A stretch of 24,037 nucleotides of DNA from a virus: positions 1 through 24,037 of IMG/VR virus record IMGVR_UViG_3300035698_007224; one strand, given 5' to 3'. The notes beneath the pieces were generated by a model. That model made no database searches. It was not told the origin of the DNA and saw only the letters and a program-made list of their open reading frames with translations. The position numbers were made by a program, and so were the translations under genes. Below, in pieces: positions 1-7,232 of the stretch (the stretch's first letter is position 1; each line of letters begins with the position of its first letter).

Positions 1-766
1 CTGCTGAGTTTGCAATCATCCACAAACCGGCTAGGTTTTTCGTTTGGGATTTCAGTTGCAGTTCCTTATTGAAGTAGGCATAGAAACCCAACCATGAGGC
101 ATCATGTTGTCCATAACCGTAATCCCTCACGGAATCTCTCACGGAATCCCTCACGGAATCCCACACGGAATCTTCCACAGAAGCCCTCACAGAATTCCAC
201 ACGGAAGCCCTCACGGAATCTTCCACGGAATCTCTCACGGGACCCCCCACGGAATCCCTTACAGAATTCCACACGGAATCTCTCACGGAATCTTCCACGG
301 AATCTCTCACGGGACCCCCCACGGAAGCCCATACAGAAGTCCACACGGAATCTTCCACGAAATCCCCCACGGGATCTCTCACAGAATGTAACACGGAAGC
401 CCACACGGAATCTCTCACAGAATCCCACACGGAAGCCCACACAGAATCCCCCACGGAATCTCTCACGGAATCCCCCACGGAAGCCCACACAGAATCCCCC
501 ACGGAATCTCTCACGGAATCCCCCACGGAAATCCTCACGGAATTACAGTTGAGCACCACTGACTTTGTAAGGCTAGAGGACAGCGGAGATCCACACCAGA
601 CGACCCGAGGTGCTTTTAGATTGGCAATACGATAGGCTTCCGCAAGACCGGCTTCAGCGGTCTTTCTGTCTGTTGGATCAGTAGATAATCCTATCGCCAT
701 CCATTTATCTCTGTAGCCAGTCATCGCATCGCGTTGTTTTTGTGTCAGCTTTTCAATTTTATCCAT
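1..766 (-). CDS. DUF6745-like protein with four-residue repeats (C-terminus cut by window edge)
   Basis: The frame opens with ATG at 766 behind GGGAG and stays open to base 2, giving 255 codons with no stop; the C-terminus lies outside the window. Residues 1-70 form a non-repetitive head (MDKIEKLTQKQ, then RVVWCGSP). Residues about 75-215 are tetrapeptides of the form D/A-S-V-R/W/G. A tail with GYGQHDASWLGFYAYF and LAGLWMIANSA follows. From memory, this head-repeat-tail plan matches DUF6745 proteins, which have no known function. The repeat may form a regular beta or coiled structure, but that is inference. Its start overlaps the nuclease stop at 759, so the two are probably co-translated. 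Because the repeat unit is 12 bp and lacks stops, shadow frames are open on both strands; the conserved head and tail identify this frame as the real one. Confidence 0.82.
   Translation of the reverse strand, partial: MDKIEKLTQKQRDAMTGYRDKWMAIGLSTDPTDRKTAEAGLAEAYRIANLKAPRVVWCGSPLSSSLTKSVVLNCNSVRISVGDSVRDSVGDSVWASVGDSVRDSVGDSVWASVWDSVRDSVWASVLHSVRDPVGDFVEDSVWTSVWASVGGPVRDSVEDSVRDSVWNSVRDSVGGPVRDSVEDSVRASVWNSVRASVEDSVWDSVRDSVRDSVRDYGYGQHDASWLGFYAYFNKELQLKSQTKNLAGLWMIANSA
119..543 (-). repeat. 12-bp tandem repeat coding for four-residue units
   Basis: About 35 imperfect 12-bp units read on the plus strand as variants of CACGGAATCCCT. The period is exactly four codons, and variation is concentrated in a few positions that change D/A and R/W/G/E residues while the S-V pair is kept. 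This supports selection at the protein level in the minus-strand gene. Unit number may vary between related phages by slippage. Confidence 0.9.
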
Positions 767-1343
767 TTTGGATCTCCCATCCTTTTTCGGTGAAGTAATT
801 TGGACTGATGATACCAAGAAACTCATCCAGTCTCATGGCTTGCACAATTTCAGGAGACTTGTTCAGCTTCAATGAAAACAATACCTCCACCGTGGTTTTG
901 AGATTGAAATAGTAATCCAGGCTGGAGAAGAGGTGAAGAGGAATGAAGATAATTGCTTGTCGCCTGTCCCTCTTTGTCACAAGCCAATACCAAGGGGTTC
1001 CAGCATTGTCGGAGTCCTGCTTGGCTTGTCCTAACCATTTCTCCCATTCTTGCTCCGCTGCTCCAGATAGTTTGTCAAGAGTGTTGTAGGCTGTGTGGGC
1101 ACTGTACCCACGTTTGAGTTCGATGGTAACATTGTCTATCAGCGGCTGACCAATAGGGTCGGTTGCCTGGACATCCCCGTACTGACCGAAGGTACTCAGT
1201 CCCTTCTTTGATCTGGTCTTCGCTCGTGCTCCACTTCCAGATGTACGCCAGAACACATCTGAAGACTGGTCTTCCGTCCACCAAAGTGAGAGGATTCGGC
1301 AGAACTCCCGCTCAAAACAAGAACCCTTTTGACTCTTTGTCAT
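759..1343 (-). CDS. Putative PD-(D/E)XK nuclease (resolvase-like)
   Basis: This 194-residue protein starts at ATG 1343 behind AGAGG; an upstream ATG at 1400 has no good ribosome site and would add a basic segment. Near the N-terminus are GSCFEREFCRILSLWW and FWRTSGSGARAKTR. A YGDVQA segment is followed by VTIELKRGY, the D...ExK layout of PD-(D/E)XK nucleases. In that superfamily these acidic residues and the lysine bind metal and cut DNA. I recall similar phage and bacterial proteins annotated only as PDDEXK nucleases. Position at the end of the recombination block suggests cleavage of branched DNA or processing of replication intermediates, but the substrate is inference. It overlaps the gene upstream by 32 bases. 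Confidence 0.62.
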   Translation of the reverse strand: MTKSQKGSCFEREFCRILSLWWTEDQSSDVFWRTSGSGARAKTRSKKGLSTFGQYGDVQATDPIGQPLIDNVTIELKRGYSAHTAYNTLDKLSGAAEQEWEKWLGQAKQDSDNAGTPWYWLVTKRDRRQAIIFIPLHLFSSLDYYFNLKTTVEVLFSLKLNKSPEIVQAMRLDEFLGIISPNYFTEKGWEIQNG

Positions 1344-1611
1344 CTGTGAGCCTCTCTTTCTTCCGTGTCTTTTCCGCTCTGGTAGTTGGTTTGTATTCAT
1401 CCAGCAGCATACTATTTACCTCTATGAATGCCACGAATGCTCTTGTATCCATTCCCAAGATGCAGTTTTTCTTTATGAGCCTCTTGACTTCGTCTTCCTC
1501 CAAAGACAGGGCAAGGCCAAGACACCTCTCGGGACCGTCGATGTAGAATGCTATTCGCACACCTTCTTTGAAAGTTCCCTCTATTTCGAGGGTTCCTTTT
1601 AGCTGTTTCAT
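1312..1611 (-). CDS. Hypothetical protein, 99 aa, basic C-terminus
   Basis: The ATG at 1611 overlaps the TGA of the preceding gene as ATGA, which fixes the start; an upstream in-frame extension to 1692 has no such support. The first half is beta-rich in appearance (MKQLKGTLEIEG, RIAFYIDG) and contains GLALSLEEDEVKRLIKK. The last 25 residues are strongly charged (KPTTRAEKTRKKERL). No catalytic motif is visible and I do not recognise a family. Its place between the recombinase block and the nuclease suggests an accessory DNA-metabolism role, without direct evidence. Confidence 0.7.
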   Translation of the reverse strand: MKQLKGTLEIEGTFKEGVRIAFYIDGPERCLGLALSLEEDEVKRLIKKNCILGMDTRAFVAFIEVNSMLLDEYKPTTRAEKTRKKERLTDDKESKGFLF

Positions 1612-2078
1612 TCTTTGTCTTTCTGTTCGGTATCGATTATGTCGCTCTTGTGATTTTCGCCGATGTTCCGAAGATACCCACCAGACTCCCATCTAGGCAA
1701 GCTGGTTTGGATACCTCTTTTCACTTTGTCCGTCCTGATTACTGCGGGTATGATCTTCCCAATTTCAGAGAGGACAATCGACGGGAATTTCTTATGGAAT
1801 TCATCAATGGAAAGACTAGATACCACTTTGGAAGGGATCCCTTTAAGCCAAGTACAGAATCCCCCCTCTGTAGGAGCCCACGTTTCTACATCCTTGCTGT
1901 CACCAAAACCAAAATACATGTCACCCGGATGGCTCTGGACATGATTGTACATGATTCGCTCGGGGTGGAGTTCTGTGAAGAATACATGATTGGGACAGCA
2001 CTCAGGACGAAAGAGAAACCCCTTAACGAGTTCTCTGGGAGGGTTCTTTGGATGAGGGTCATTCAAGTATGTGGTCAT
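1608..2078 (-). CDS. Hypothetical protein, 156 aa
   Basis: The ATG at 2078 follows GAGGAGATACGA, a strong ribosome site. The protein is soluble, with an aromatic and proline-rich first half (ECCPNHVFFTELHPERIMYNHV; GDMYFGFGDSKDVETWAP) and a charged C-terminal end that overlaps the next gene. Neither the cysteines nor the histidines form a standard zinc pattern. I do not recognise the family. Codon structure, ribosome site and the ATGA junction with the next gene make it a real gene. Confidence 0.72.
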   Translation of the reverse strand: MTTYLNDPHPKNPPRELVKGFLFRPECCPNHVFFTELHPERIMYNHVQSHPGDMYFGFGDSKDVETWAPTEGGFCTWLKGIPSKVVSSLSIDEFHKKFPSIVLSEIGKIIPAVIRTDKVKRGIQTSLPRWESGGYLRNIGENHKSDIIDTEQKDKE

Positions 2079-2115
2079 TCGTATCTCCTCTGTGGCTCCT
2101 TTGTCTTCTTTGATA

Positions 2116-2298
2116 CTACTTCATATGTTCTTCGAGCCTCTGTTTGAATTCCCTCACTGCTCGAAGTATAGCTTCCTCTGCTAATTCATCTTCTTTGATA
2201 TGGATGAGTACAGATTCAATATGTCTCCAAGAGCCTAAAGCATCGTCACCTGTTTCCCGTTCTTCTGCTTTAAGAAAGATTCGTATCCTTTTACCCAT
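2116..2298 (-). CDS. Hypothetical small protein, 60 aa, downstream of the recombinase
   Basis: The start ATG at 2298 overlaps the TAA of the recombinase gene (TAATG), and GAGGT lies just upstream inside that gene, so translation is probably coupled. The product begins MGKRIRIFLKAEERE and ends in a helical charged segment (DELAEEAILRAVREFKQRLEEHMK). It may be a recombinase accessory factor by position only. No family is recognised. Confidence 0.65.
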   Translation of the reverse strand: MGKRIRIFLKAEERETGDDALGSWRHIESVLIHIKEDELAEEAILRAVREFKQRLEEHMK

Positions 2299-3389
2299 TA
2301 CTCGTACCTCTTCTTTCGTTTCAGAGCACAGGCTTCTTCGATATCGTTCCAAGTCCTGCCAACCAACTTCTGAAGTTGTTTTTCCAGCCCCTTCTCTTCA
2401 ATCTCATCCACCAGCTTCTTGATTGTTCCTTTGAATTTGAATTCAGGTGCGTCGATTTTGTTCCCATTCTTGACCAATATCCCCTCTGAGATCAGATAAT
2501 TGATGCAGCTCTCAATGTCATCAATCCCGTAGGAAGGATAGATTGGCATCAGGACTTCGGGTTCTTTTCCCGTGATACGGTTCTTCTTTATTTTGACCTT
2601 GATCTCCGTACCGATCTTGCGGGGCTTCCCTTTTACTGTTTTCTTGATAGCTCCTTCTACAGAGCTCCACATTTCCACAGTGCAGTAGAATCGGAGAGCA
2701 TGACCACCACTGCGGGTCTTCTTCTCGAATCCGAATCCAATGTTGTCCCGCGTCTGATTGATGATGATCAGAATGGATCCCGACCTGGACAGAGGACCGA
2801 GAAGCTTCCGGATGCCCGAGGAGTTCTTCTTGGCTTTGCCATCGGTGAAGCTCCCAGAAGCGTCTTTCCCAGCTCTGGAAGCTTTCTTGTGTTCGTCAAA
2901 CTTGTCGATCTCTTCCTCTGAGGTCAAGGCGTCCATAGAATCCAGGACATAGATGAAGGGTCTGCCGTCTTGAATTGCGTCATCCACATGGTAGTAGAAG
3001 TCCTCAATTTGCTCACTGAAGACCGGATCTCCAGAGTCTTTGTTTACGGAGGGAGGTTCGATCTTGTCCACTGTCTTTTTTCCGAACAGCTTCTCGATGT
3101 CTATCAAGCATCCCTTCTCCGAATTATCGTAGATGAGCCGGTGGTCTTTGAAGTTGGGATTTCGTGCCGCCTCGGCAAAGCAGGTGATTGACAAGAAAGT
3201 CTTGCCACTCTTGCTGTCACCGATCAGAATGTAGTAGTGACCTTTCAGGAATCCTCCAGCGGGGTTCTGACTACATGCCAGGTTGAGCAGAGTGGACCCC
3301 GTGCTGAGGAGTTCGTTGGGGTCAATTTCTTTGGCTTCGGGTGTCTTCTCTTCCGCTGCCTCTTTGATCTCATCCGTTTTCTTGGACAT
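2298..3389 (-). CDS. RecA/UvsX-like recombinase
   Basis: This 363-residue protein starts at ATG 3389 behind AAGGAG; the longer frame to 3455 has only a GTG and no ribosome site. Walker A is GDSKSGKT at residues 57-64. Walker B is FIYVLDSMD near residue 135. LIIINQTRDNIG followed by RSGGHALRFY resembles the loop 2 and DNA-binding region of RecA and UvsX. RecA-family proteins form ATP-dependent filaments on single-stranded DNA and drive strand exchange. The length is close to RecA and shorter than T4 UvsX. The gene follows the SSB and mediator-like genes, the usual recombination neighbourhood. A Lys/Glu-rich N-terminal stretch precedes the core and a basic tail ends the protein (KRKKRYE). Confidence 0.85.
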   Translation of the reverse strand: MSKKTDEIKEAAEEKTPEAKEIDPNELLSTGSTLLNLACSQNPAGGFLKGHYYILIGDSKSGKTFLSITCFAEAARNPNFKDHRLIYDNSEKGCLIDIEKLFGKKTVDKIEPPSVNKDSGDPVFSEQIEDFYYHVDDAIQDGRPFIYVLDSMDALTSEEEIDKFDEHKKASRAGKDASGSFTDGKAKKNSSGIRKLLGPLSRSGSILIIINQTRDNIGFGFEKKTRSGGHALRFYCTVEMWSSVEGAIKKTVKGKPRKIGTEIKVKIKKNRITGKEPEVLMPIYPSYGIDDIESCINYLISEGILVKNGNKIDAPEFKFKGTIKKLVDEIEEKGLEKQLQKLVGRTWNDIEEACALKRKKRYE

Positions 3390-3665
3390 TTGGGTCTCCT
3401 TCAAAACTACCACCAGAAGCGACGGGCCATCTTGCCTACATCCTCCACATTCCACACAGGAACATTTAATTGGAGGCTCGCTCTACCTTTTTGGCTTCAG
3501 CATTCCAGCACAACGGTATTCAGAACGGTTCCTATTGTCAGCATAGGTTGTCTCTGAGTGGCCTATGCCCTTCCGGTCTATTGGTTCCTTTTTCGCTCGT
3601 CGCTACTTAGAACCTCACCTTGCGTCTGACCTCCTACCGCCGCCGCTCCCAGTGAATACAATCAG
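3390..3665 (-). other. 276-base gene-free leader upstream of the recombinase
   Basis: No convincing gene is present: the longest ATG frames on the minus strand are 15, 9 and 6 codons. The region contains a perfect 7-base inverted repeat (3541-3547 with 3562-3568), a second weaker pair GGTTC/GAACC further upstream, and GGAGG/CCTCC that could pair over distance. It may act as a structured 5' leader for the recombinase or be the remains of a lost gene. No consensus sigma-70 promoter was seen. Confidence 0.55.
3541..3568 (-). other. Stem-loop in the recombinase leader
   Basis: On the minus strand GCATAGG is followed by 14 bases and then CCTATGC, a perfect 7-bp stem. There is no run of T after it, so it is not a typical intrinsic terminator. 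A role in mRNA stability or translation control is inference. Confidence 0.5.
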
Positions 3666-4742
3666 TTACCCGCTTGCGTCATCACAAGCGTCCCATATAT
3701 CAAAGTGCTTCTTCTCACAGGTTTTGCAATCATCTGTCTTGTCGTTGTCCTTGCCAAAGGTGTGATCAAAGGGGCATTTGTTGTCACCATCATCATCCCC
3801 CTTCTTGTCATCCTTATCCTCGTCGTCTGTTTTGTCCTCATCATCGTCGCCTGTCTTGTCATCAGAGGACTCATCATCGTATCCACTAGAATAGACGAAC
3901 TCGTCTTCTTTGTCGTCCTTCTCAACCTTCTTAGCATCCTTTTTTCTTTCCTTGGTCCCCTTCTTGCCGTCCTCATCATCATCGTCATCTTCGAGCTGAA
4001 GGAATATCTTCCTCAGTTCGTTATACGGAAGGATTCGAAGGATTTCGTCCAGGTGGGCGACCTCTTCCAAGATATCCTCACCATAGTCCTTCTTGCGGGG
4101 CTTGAAGTGGATGCTCTCGACATCATAGAACTTGTTTTTGTCAAAGCTCTTTTCCTCAAAGCCAATCTTGAGAGTGGAGCCACCCTTCAGTTCCATGAAC
4201 CCATCGTAGTCTTCATCCTCATCGATGTTCCGCACCTGAGCGTCCAGCTTCTTTCCGAAGAGATAGAAGCTCACGTCCCAAATTTGGATACCCTTATCTG
4301 GGTCCGTCATGTCGATGACGTTGAAGATCTGCCGCTCCTTGGGCCTCAAGTCACTGATCTGCTTCTTTCTGACCTCGACCTCTTTCTCTGTATCACAATC
4401 ATCAAAGCCAGCAGCAGACAGTTTCGCTTTGGCCTCGCAGATGGGACACTTCTTCCCAATTGTTTTTTGCGGACAGATATAGGTGTTGGGCTCCGTTCCG
4501 ATTGAACGATGCGTGTAGAATGTGCGTTCGTAGTGAAGAGTGTCCTTGTCCGCGTAAGGGTTGTGGTCCACAGTGACCATATACGGGAGGAAGTCAAGAC
4601 GCTTGACCCCTTCCTTCTTGACCTTGAGCATACTCATGCCCTCGGGGAGAGCCAGATACCCAAACTCACTCTCCTTCTGCCGCTTCTCTGCACGACGACG
4701 TGCATTTTCCCGCGCTGTCCTACGTTCCTTCTTTTTCGCCAT
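3666..4742 (-). CDS. gp32-like single-stranded DNA-binding protein
   Basis: This 358-residue protein starts at ATG 4742 behind AAGGAG; the longer frame to 4820 covers the upstream membrane-protein gene. The basic N-terminus (MAKKKERRTARENARRR) is followed by a core with YICPQKT and KKCPICEAK, a zinc-type cysteine set seen in gp32-like proteins. SLKIGFEEKSFDKNKFYD lies in the core. The C-terminal third is very acidic, mixing long D/E runs with lysines, and ends in a second cysteine cluster (CPFDHTFG, CKTCEKKHFDIWDAC). Acidic SSB tails recruit replication and recombination partners. It sits between the mediator candidate and the recombinase. Confidence 0.82.
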   Translation of the reverse strand: MAKKKERRTARENARRRAEKRQKESEFGYLALPEGMSMLKVKKEGVKRLDFLPYMVTVDHNPYADKDTLHYERTFYTHRSIGTEPNTYICPQKTIGKKCPICEAKAKLSAAGFDDCDTEKEVEVRKKQISDLRPKERQIFNVIDMTDPDKGIQIWDVSFYLFGKKLDAQVRNIDEDEDYDGFMELKGGSTLKIGFEEKSFDKNKFYDVESIHFKPRKKDYGEDILEEVAHLDEILRILPYNELRKIFLQLEDDDDDEDGKKGTKERKKDAKKVEKDDKEDEFVYSSGYDDESSDDKTGDDDEDKTDDEDKDDKKGDDDGDNKCPFDHTFGKDNDKTDDCKTCEKKHFDIWDACDDASG

Positions 4743-4872
4743 GGTTCTTCTCCTTTTCAAACTGAGACTTGGTTTTAAAATAGGCATACGTTGCCAACTT
4801 GACAAACAAAAATACAGCAAATGGACTCACCAGGAAGGTGAAGACAATGAGAATGATCAGGTCATTGCTCAT
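4720..4872 (-). CDS. Small single-pass membrane protein, 50 aa
   Basis: The ATG at 4872 overlaps the TGA of the gene upstream (ATGA) and follows GGGAGGGAAAGA. Residues 4-27 are almost entirely hydrophobic (DLIILIVFTFLVSPFAVFLF), a clear membrane helix. A basic, charged tail (KTKSQFEKEKNHGEKEGT) runs over the start of the SSB gene and ends at TAG 4720. The positive tail suggests it faces the cytoplasm. A membrane peptide inside a recombination operon is unusual; tethering of replication complexes is one possibility, with no direct support. Confidence 0.72.
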   Translation of the reverse strand: MSNDLIILIVFTFLVSPFAVFLFVKLATYAYFKTKSQFEKEKNHGEKEGT

Positions 4873-5372
4873 TCTTTCCCTCCCCTCCCATCATTCAATC
4901 GCTTGCTCACACGTCCTCTGGCTTCTCTTTTTTCAGAGTCTGAGATGAACTCGGCACCGATATCTCTTGGCACCTTCGGACCAGCGAAGTAAGACTGTCC
5001 ATGTAGGTAGACCAGATTCTCCAGTGCCTTTTTCTTCTGGTCACTCAGTGCCGACACCCCCGCGTCCAGAACAGCCGATTCGTGCCTGGCTTCAATGTGT
5101 GCCTCTCTTGCCTCCTGATACTTTTTCTGAAGCTTCACTTCTGCTGTAACAGCCGCTTCGGTCACCTTCTCCAAACCAAAGGACTTCGGATCGTTTTTGA
5201 TGGCTTTGTAAAGTTCGGCCTCAAGAACGTCCAGAGCTAGTTTGCACTTCTCAACTTTTCTCTTGGCGTCAGCCGCTTCCTTTGCTATGCCCACAACCAA
5301 CTCTGCCTGTTTCAGCCACTCAACATCCAAGGCATTCGGGTCGATGGTACAGTCTTCTTGAAAGCTTCCCAT
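4869..5372 (-). CDS. Putative recombination mediator (UvsY-like candidate)
   Basis: This 167-residue protein starts at ATG 5372 behind GGAGG with 8-base spacing. The in-frame TTG at 5450 would translate through the promoter-like motif and is rejected. It is mostly helical. LAL...EAELYKAIKNDPKSFGLEKVTEAAV, then ALENLVYLHGQSYFAGPKVPRD, recall a phage family usually coded beside SSB and described as UvsY-like recombination mediators. Such proteins load the recombinase on SSB-coated DNA. Placement directly ahead of the SSB and recombinase supports this, but sequence identity to T4 UvsY is not evident by eye. It is the first gene after promoter motif copy A. Confidence 0.5.
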   Translation of the reverse strand: MGSFQEDCTIDPNALDVEWLKQAELVVGIAKEAADAKRKVEKCKLALDVLEAELYKAIKNDPKSFGLEKVTEAAVTAEVKLQKKYQEAREAHIEARHESAVLDAGVSALSDQKKKALENLVYLHGQSYFAGPKVPRDIGAEFISDSEKREARGRVSKRLNDGRGGKE

Positions 5373-5389
5373 GGCAAAATCCTCCATAA

Positions 5390-5421
5390 GTATATCGAAA
5401 TATCTGAAGTCATTCTCAAGG
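5390..5421 (-). promoter_or_regulatory. Promoter-like motif, copy A
   Basis: This 32-base segment matches copies B and C except for one base. Read on the minus strand it has TTGAGA (5414-5419), a 17-base spacer and GATATA (5391-5396); TATACT (5389-5394) is an alternative -10 with 19-base spacing. It lies between the clamp-loader stop and the mediator start, so it could drive the mediator, SSB and recombinase genes. Confidence 0.6.
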
Positions 5422-5446
5422 CAAATCGTCTTTTTCTTGAAAAAAC

Positions 5447-6370
5447 TCAACTTTCTCGCGTTGCTGCCTCATAACAAGCCAGTACCAAACCTGGCATTTT
5501 GGAGTCGAAGAAATTGTCTCGGAAGGCATCAGCCACCAAATAGGCTGATGACACCTGTTTTCCTCCTTTCAGCATGACACTCTTGCAGTAGCCCAAGACT
5601 ATGTACCTGATGGATTCAGGCTCTCCTTTGATGTTCTTCAGAATAGGGGCGACTTCTGTCCAAGGGGCTTTCTTCATCAAGGCCCGACACAACTCGATAG
5701 CCTCGTTCTCTTCGGTTGCTTTGCTCTGAGCGGCCTCCAGCATCTTGTCCTGTTCCATGTTGATGATCTTGTCCAGGATCACCAGAGCCATCCTGGCACT
5801 CCCTGCGGAGTCTCTCACGATCTGTTCCAGGACCTCTTCGGGGATGGTTTTCTTCTCCTTCCTCGCCACCTTTTCTAGGAGTTTGGTGAGGTCATCTTCC
5901 GAAAGGGCCTTCATGGGCATTTCTGTACATCTGGTTTTGATCGTCTTCAGGAGCTTTTGTGGGTCCGTTGTACAGAGAAAAAAGTATACGTGTGAGGGCG
6001 TGTCCTCCAAGATCTTCAGGAAGGCACTCATTGCGTCCTTCGATAATTTATGGCTTTCATCGATCAACCAGATGCGGCATTTCCCTCCGATGGGGGCGTA
6101 GCCGATTTTCCTAGCTATGTCCCGAATGGTATCAATCCCCCGGAAGTCAGCACAGTTGATCTCATTAAAATCGTTGTCTGAACACCCCAGCCTTTCTTTA
6201 AGAATCCTTCCGGCTGTGGTCTTGCCACATCCTGACGGCCCCGTAATCAGTAGAGCATGGGGGAGCCGGTTGTTCTCTAGGAGATTCTCAAACGCTGCTA
6301 CGGTGTCCTCCTGACCGATGAGTTTACTGAATGTTGCTGGTCGGTGTTTCTTATAGAGTTCTTCAGTCAT
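5447..6370 (-). CDS. Clamp-loader ATPase (RFC small subunit/DnaX-like)
   Basis: This 307-residue AAA+ protein starts at ATG 6370 behind GGAGTATAGA. The N-terminus YKKHRPATFSKLIGQE is the classic clamp-loader opening. Walker A is GPSGCGKT (44-51), Walker B is LIDE followed by SH (102-107), sensor 1 is CTTDPQKL, and TRC at 146-148 takes the place of the SRC arginine-finger motif. SAGSARMAL matches sensor 2. Family members open a sliding clamp with ATP and place it on primed DNA. Only one loader gene is visible, unlike the T4 pair gp44/gp62, so it may form a homo-oligomer or use host subunits. It would serve the clamp coded at 12559-13563. Confidence 0.88.
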   Translation of the reverse strand: MTEELYKKHRPATFSKLIGQEDTVAAFENLLENNRLPHALLITGPSGCGKTTAGRILKERLGCSDNDFNEINCADFRGIDTIRDIARKIGYAPIGGKCRIWLIDESHKLSKDAMSAFLKILEDTPSHVYFFLCTTDPQKLLKTIKTRCTEMPMKALSEDDLTKLLEKVARKEKKTIPEEVLEQIVRDSAGSARMALVILDKIINMEQDKMLEAAQSKATEENEAIELCRALMKKAPWTEVAPILKNIKGEPESIRYIVLGYCKSVMLKGGKQVSSAYLVADAFRDNFFDSKMPGLVLACYEAATRES

Positions 6371-6371
6371 T

Positions 6372-6611
6372 CTATACTCCTTCTGCTTGGTACCCTGCTG
6401 CTTTTAGAATGTCTTCAATGTCTCCGTATCCGTTACCACAAAACAAACCTTCTGCATAATCAGAAGCATCATCTTCATCTATGTCATCACCGATGTAGTT
6501 CAAACAGATGTGATCGTTATCAATCATAAATACGAATTTGCTTTTGTCTAGTTCACCAGATTCAAAAGCAGCAAACAGTTCTGCATAGTTTTTATATTTA
6601 CATTGACTCAT
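6372..6611 (-). CDS. Hypothetical acidic protein, 79 aa
   Basis: ATG 6611 overlaps the methyltransferase stop (ATGA) and follows AAGGAG, so the start is secure. The first third is mixed (MSQCKYKNYAELFAAFESGEL) and the middle is strongly acidic (IGDDIDEDDASDYAEG). The net negative charge could suit a DNA mimic, but nothing specific is visible. No family recognised. It is tightly linked to the clamp-loader gene, one base away. Confidence 0.7.
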   Translation of the reverse strand: MSQCKYKNYAELFAAFESGELDKSKFVFMIDNDHICLNYIGDDIDEDDASDYAEGLFCGNGYGDIEDILKAAGYQAEGV

Positions 6612-7177
6612 TCTATCTCCTTTTTTAATGAGTTGATATCAACAACAGCACCATACTCATTGAATATATTGTAGAATTTGGTTCTGTTTTTCCCCCAGTG
6701 AACCATTGCACAGGCCATAGGAGCCCCTTTTCCTGTACTTGCCCCGTTTTCAAGAAATTTCAGCCTTGTGTCATACAAAAAGCAAAGAGTTGCTGCTTGC
6801 CCAAATACGTATTGTTTCCAGTGGGTCGTATTAGTTGCTACTGGAATCAAAGCCAGTATTTCGGAATCAAACCTCTTAGAAGACTCAACACATTTGTGTA
6901 ACCAGTCTTTGATCGTTGTTCCTCTTTCTCTGTCAGCTCCATACGGAGGATTTACAAAAATAGTGGGGTAGTCCCATTCTTTTTTAAGTCCATCCTCTTT
7001 GGGGAGCATAAATTCTGTTTCGGCACTTACAATGGAATACTTATTTGAACAAGGATCCAATGTAATCAAACCATCGAAAAAAAGACGGACGAGTTTTACA
7101 TACTTCTGTGGAGTGCCCCACGCTTTGCTTTTTACGTGTATTTGTCTTCCCGCACTCTTTCGATTTCCCTCACTCAT
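6608..7177 (-). CDS. Phage DNA N-6-adenine methyltransferase (Dam-like)
   Basis: The 189-residue protein has WGTPQKYV near the N-terminus, then LDPCSNK and VNPPYG, the order typical of the short phage adenine methyltransferase family (Pfam Dam, PF05869). NPPY is the catalytic motif IV that positions adenine; SAM supplies the methyl group. GKGAPMACAMVHWG near the C-terminus is also typical. Phages use such enzymes to mask sites from host restriction or to mark their own DNA. Start at ATG 7177 has AAGGA upstream, and an 18-base repeat spans the start. Target sequence cannot be read from the protein. Confidence 0.82.
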   Translation of the reverse strand: MSEGNRKSAGRQIHVKSKAWGTPQKYVKLVRLFFDGLITLDPCSNKYSIVSAETEFMLPKEDGLKKEWDYPTIFVNPPYGADRERGTTIKDWLHKCVESSKRFDSEILALIPVATNTTHWKQYVFGQAATLCFLYDTRLKFLENGASTGKGAPMACAMVHWGKNRTKFYNIFNEYGAVVDINSLKKEIE

Positions 7178-7232
7178 TCGATTTCCTTTTTCTCCTTCTT
7201 GATTTTTCCATAGATTACCCCAGCAACAAAGC

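Noticed and set aside
102-488. Minus-strand 128-codon frame rich in F, R and G in the same repeat
   Set aside because: It is a shadow frame of the stop-free repeat, without a ribosome site, inside the DUF6745-like gene.
119-543. CRISPR array
   Set aside because: The repeats are 12 bases long with no unique spacers, and they encode a periodic protein. The 27-base repeats at the right edge are rejected for the same reason.
94-552. Plus-strand frames through the 12-bp repeat (for example a 152-codon RNPSRNLS-type frame)
   Set aside because: They have no ribosome site and run against all other genes. The minus-strand frame from 766 has conserved non-repeat head and tail sequences on both sides of the repeat.
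3390-3665. Group I intron or homing element
   Set aside because: I found no core sequences of group I introns and no endonuclease frame; neighbouring genes are intact.
3705-4505. Plus-strand 266-codon hydrophobic frame opposite the SSB gene
   Set aside because: Antisense of D/E codons reads as V, L, I and F, so the acidic SSB tail creates a false membrane-protein frame. The SSB motifs settle the strand.
5373-5450. Extended N-terminus of the mediator gene from TTG 5450
   Set aside because: It would translate the promoter-like motif, whose other two copies are non-coding, and a strong ribosome site lies at ATG 5372.
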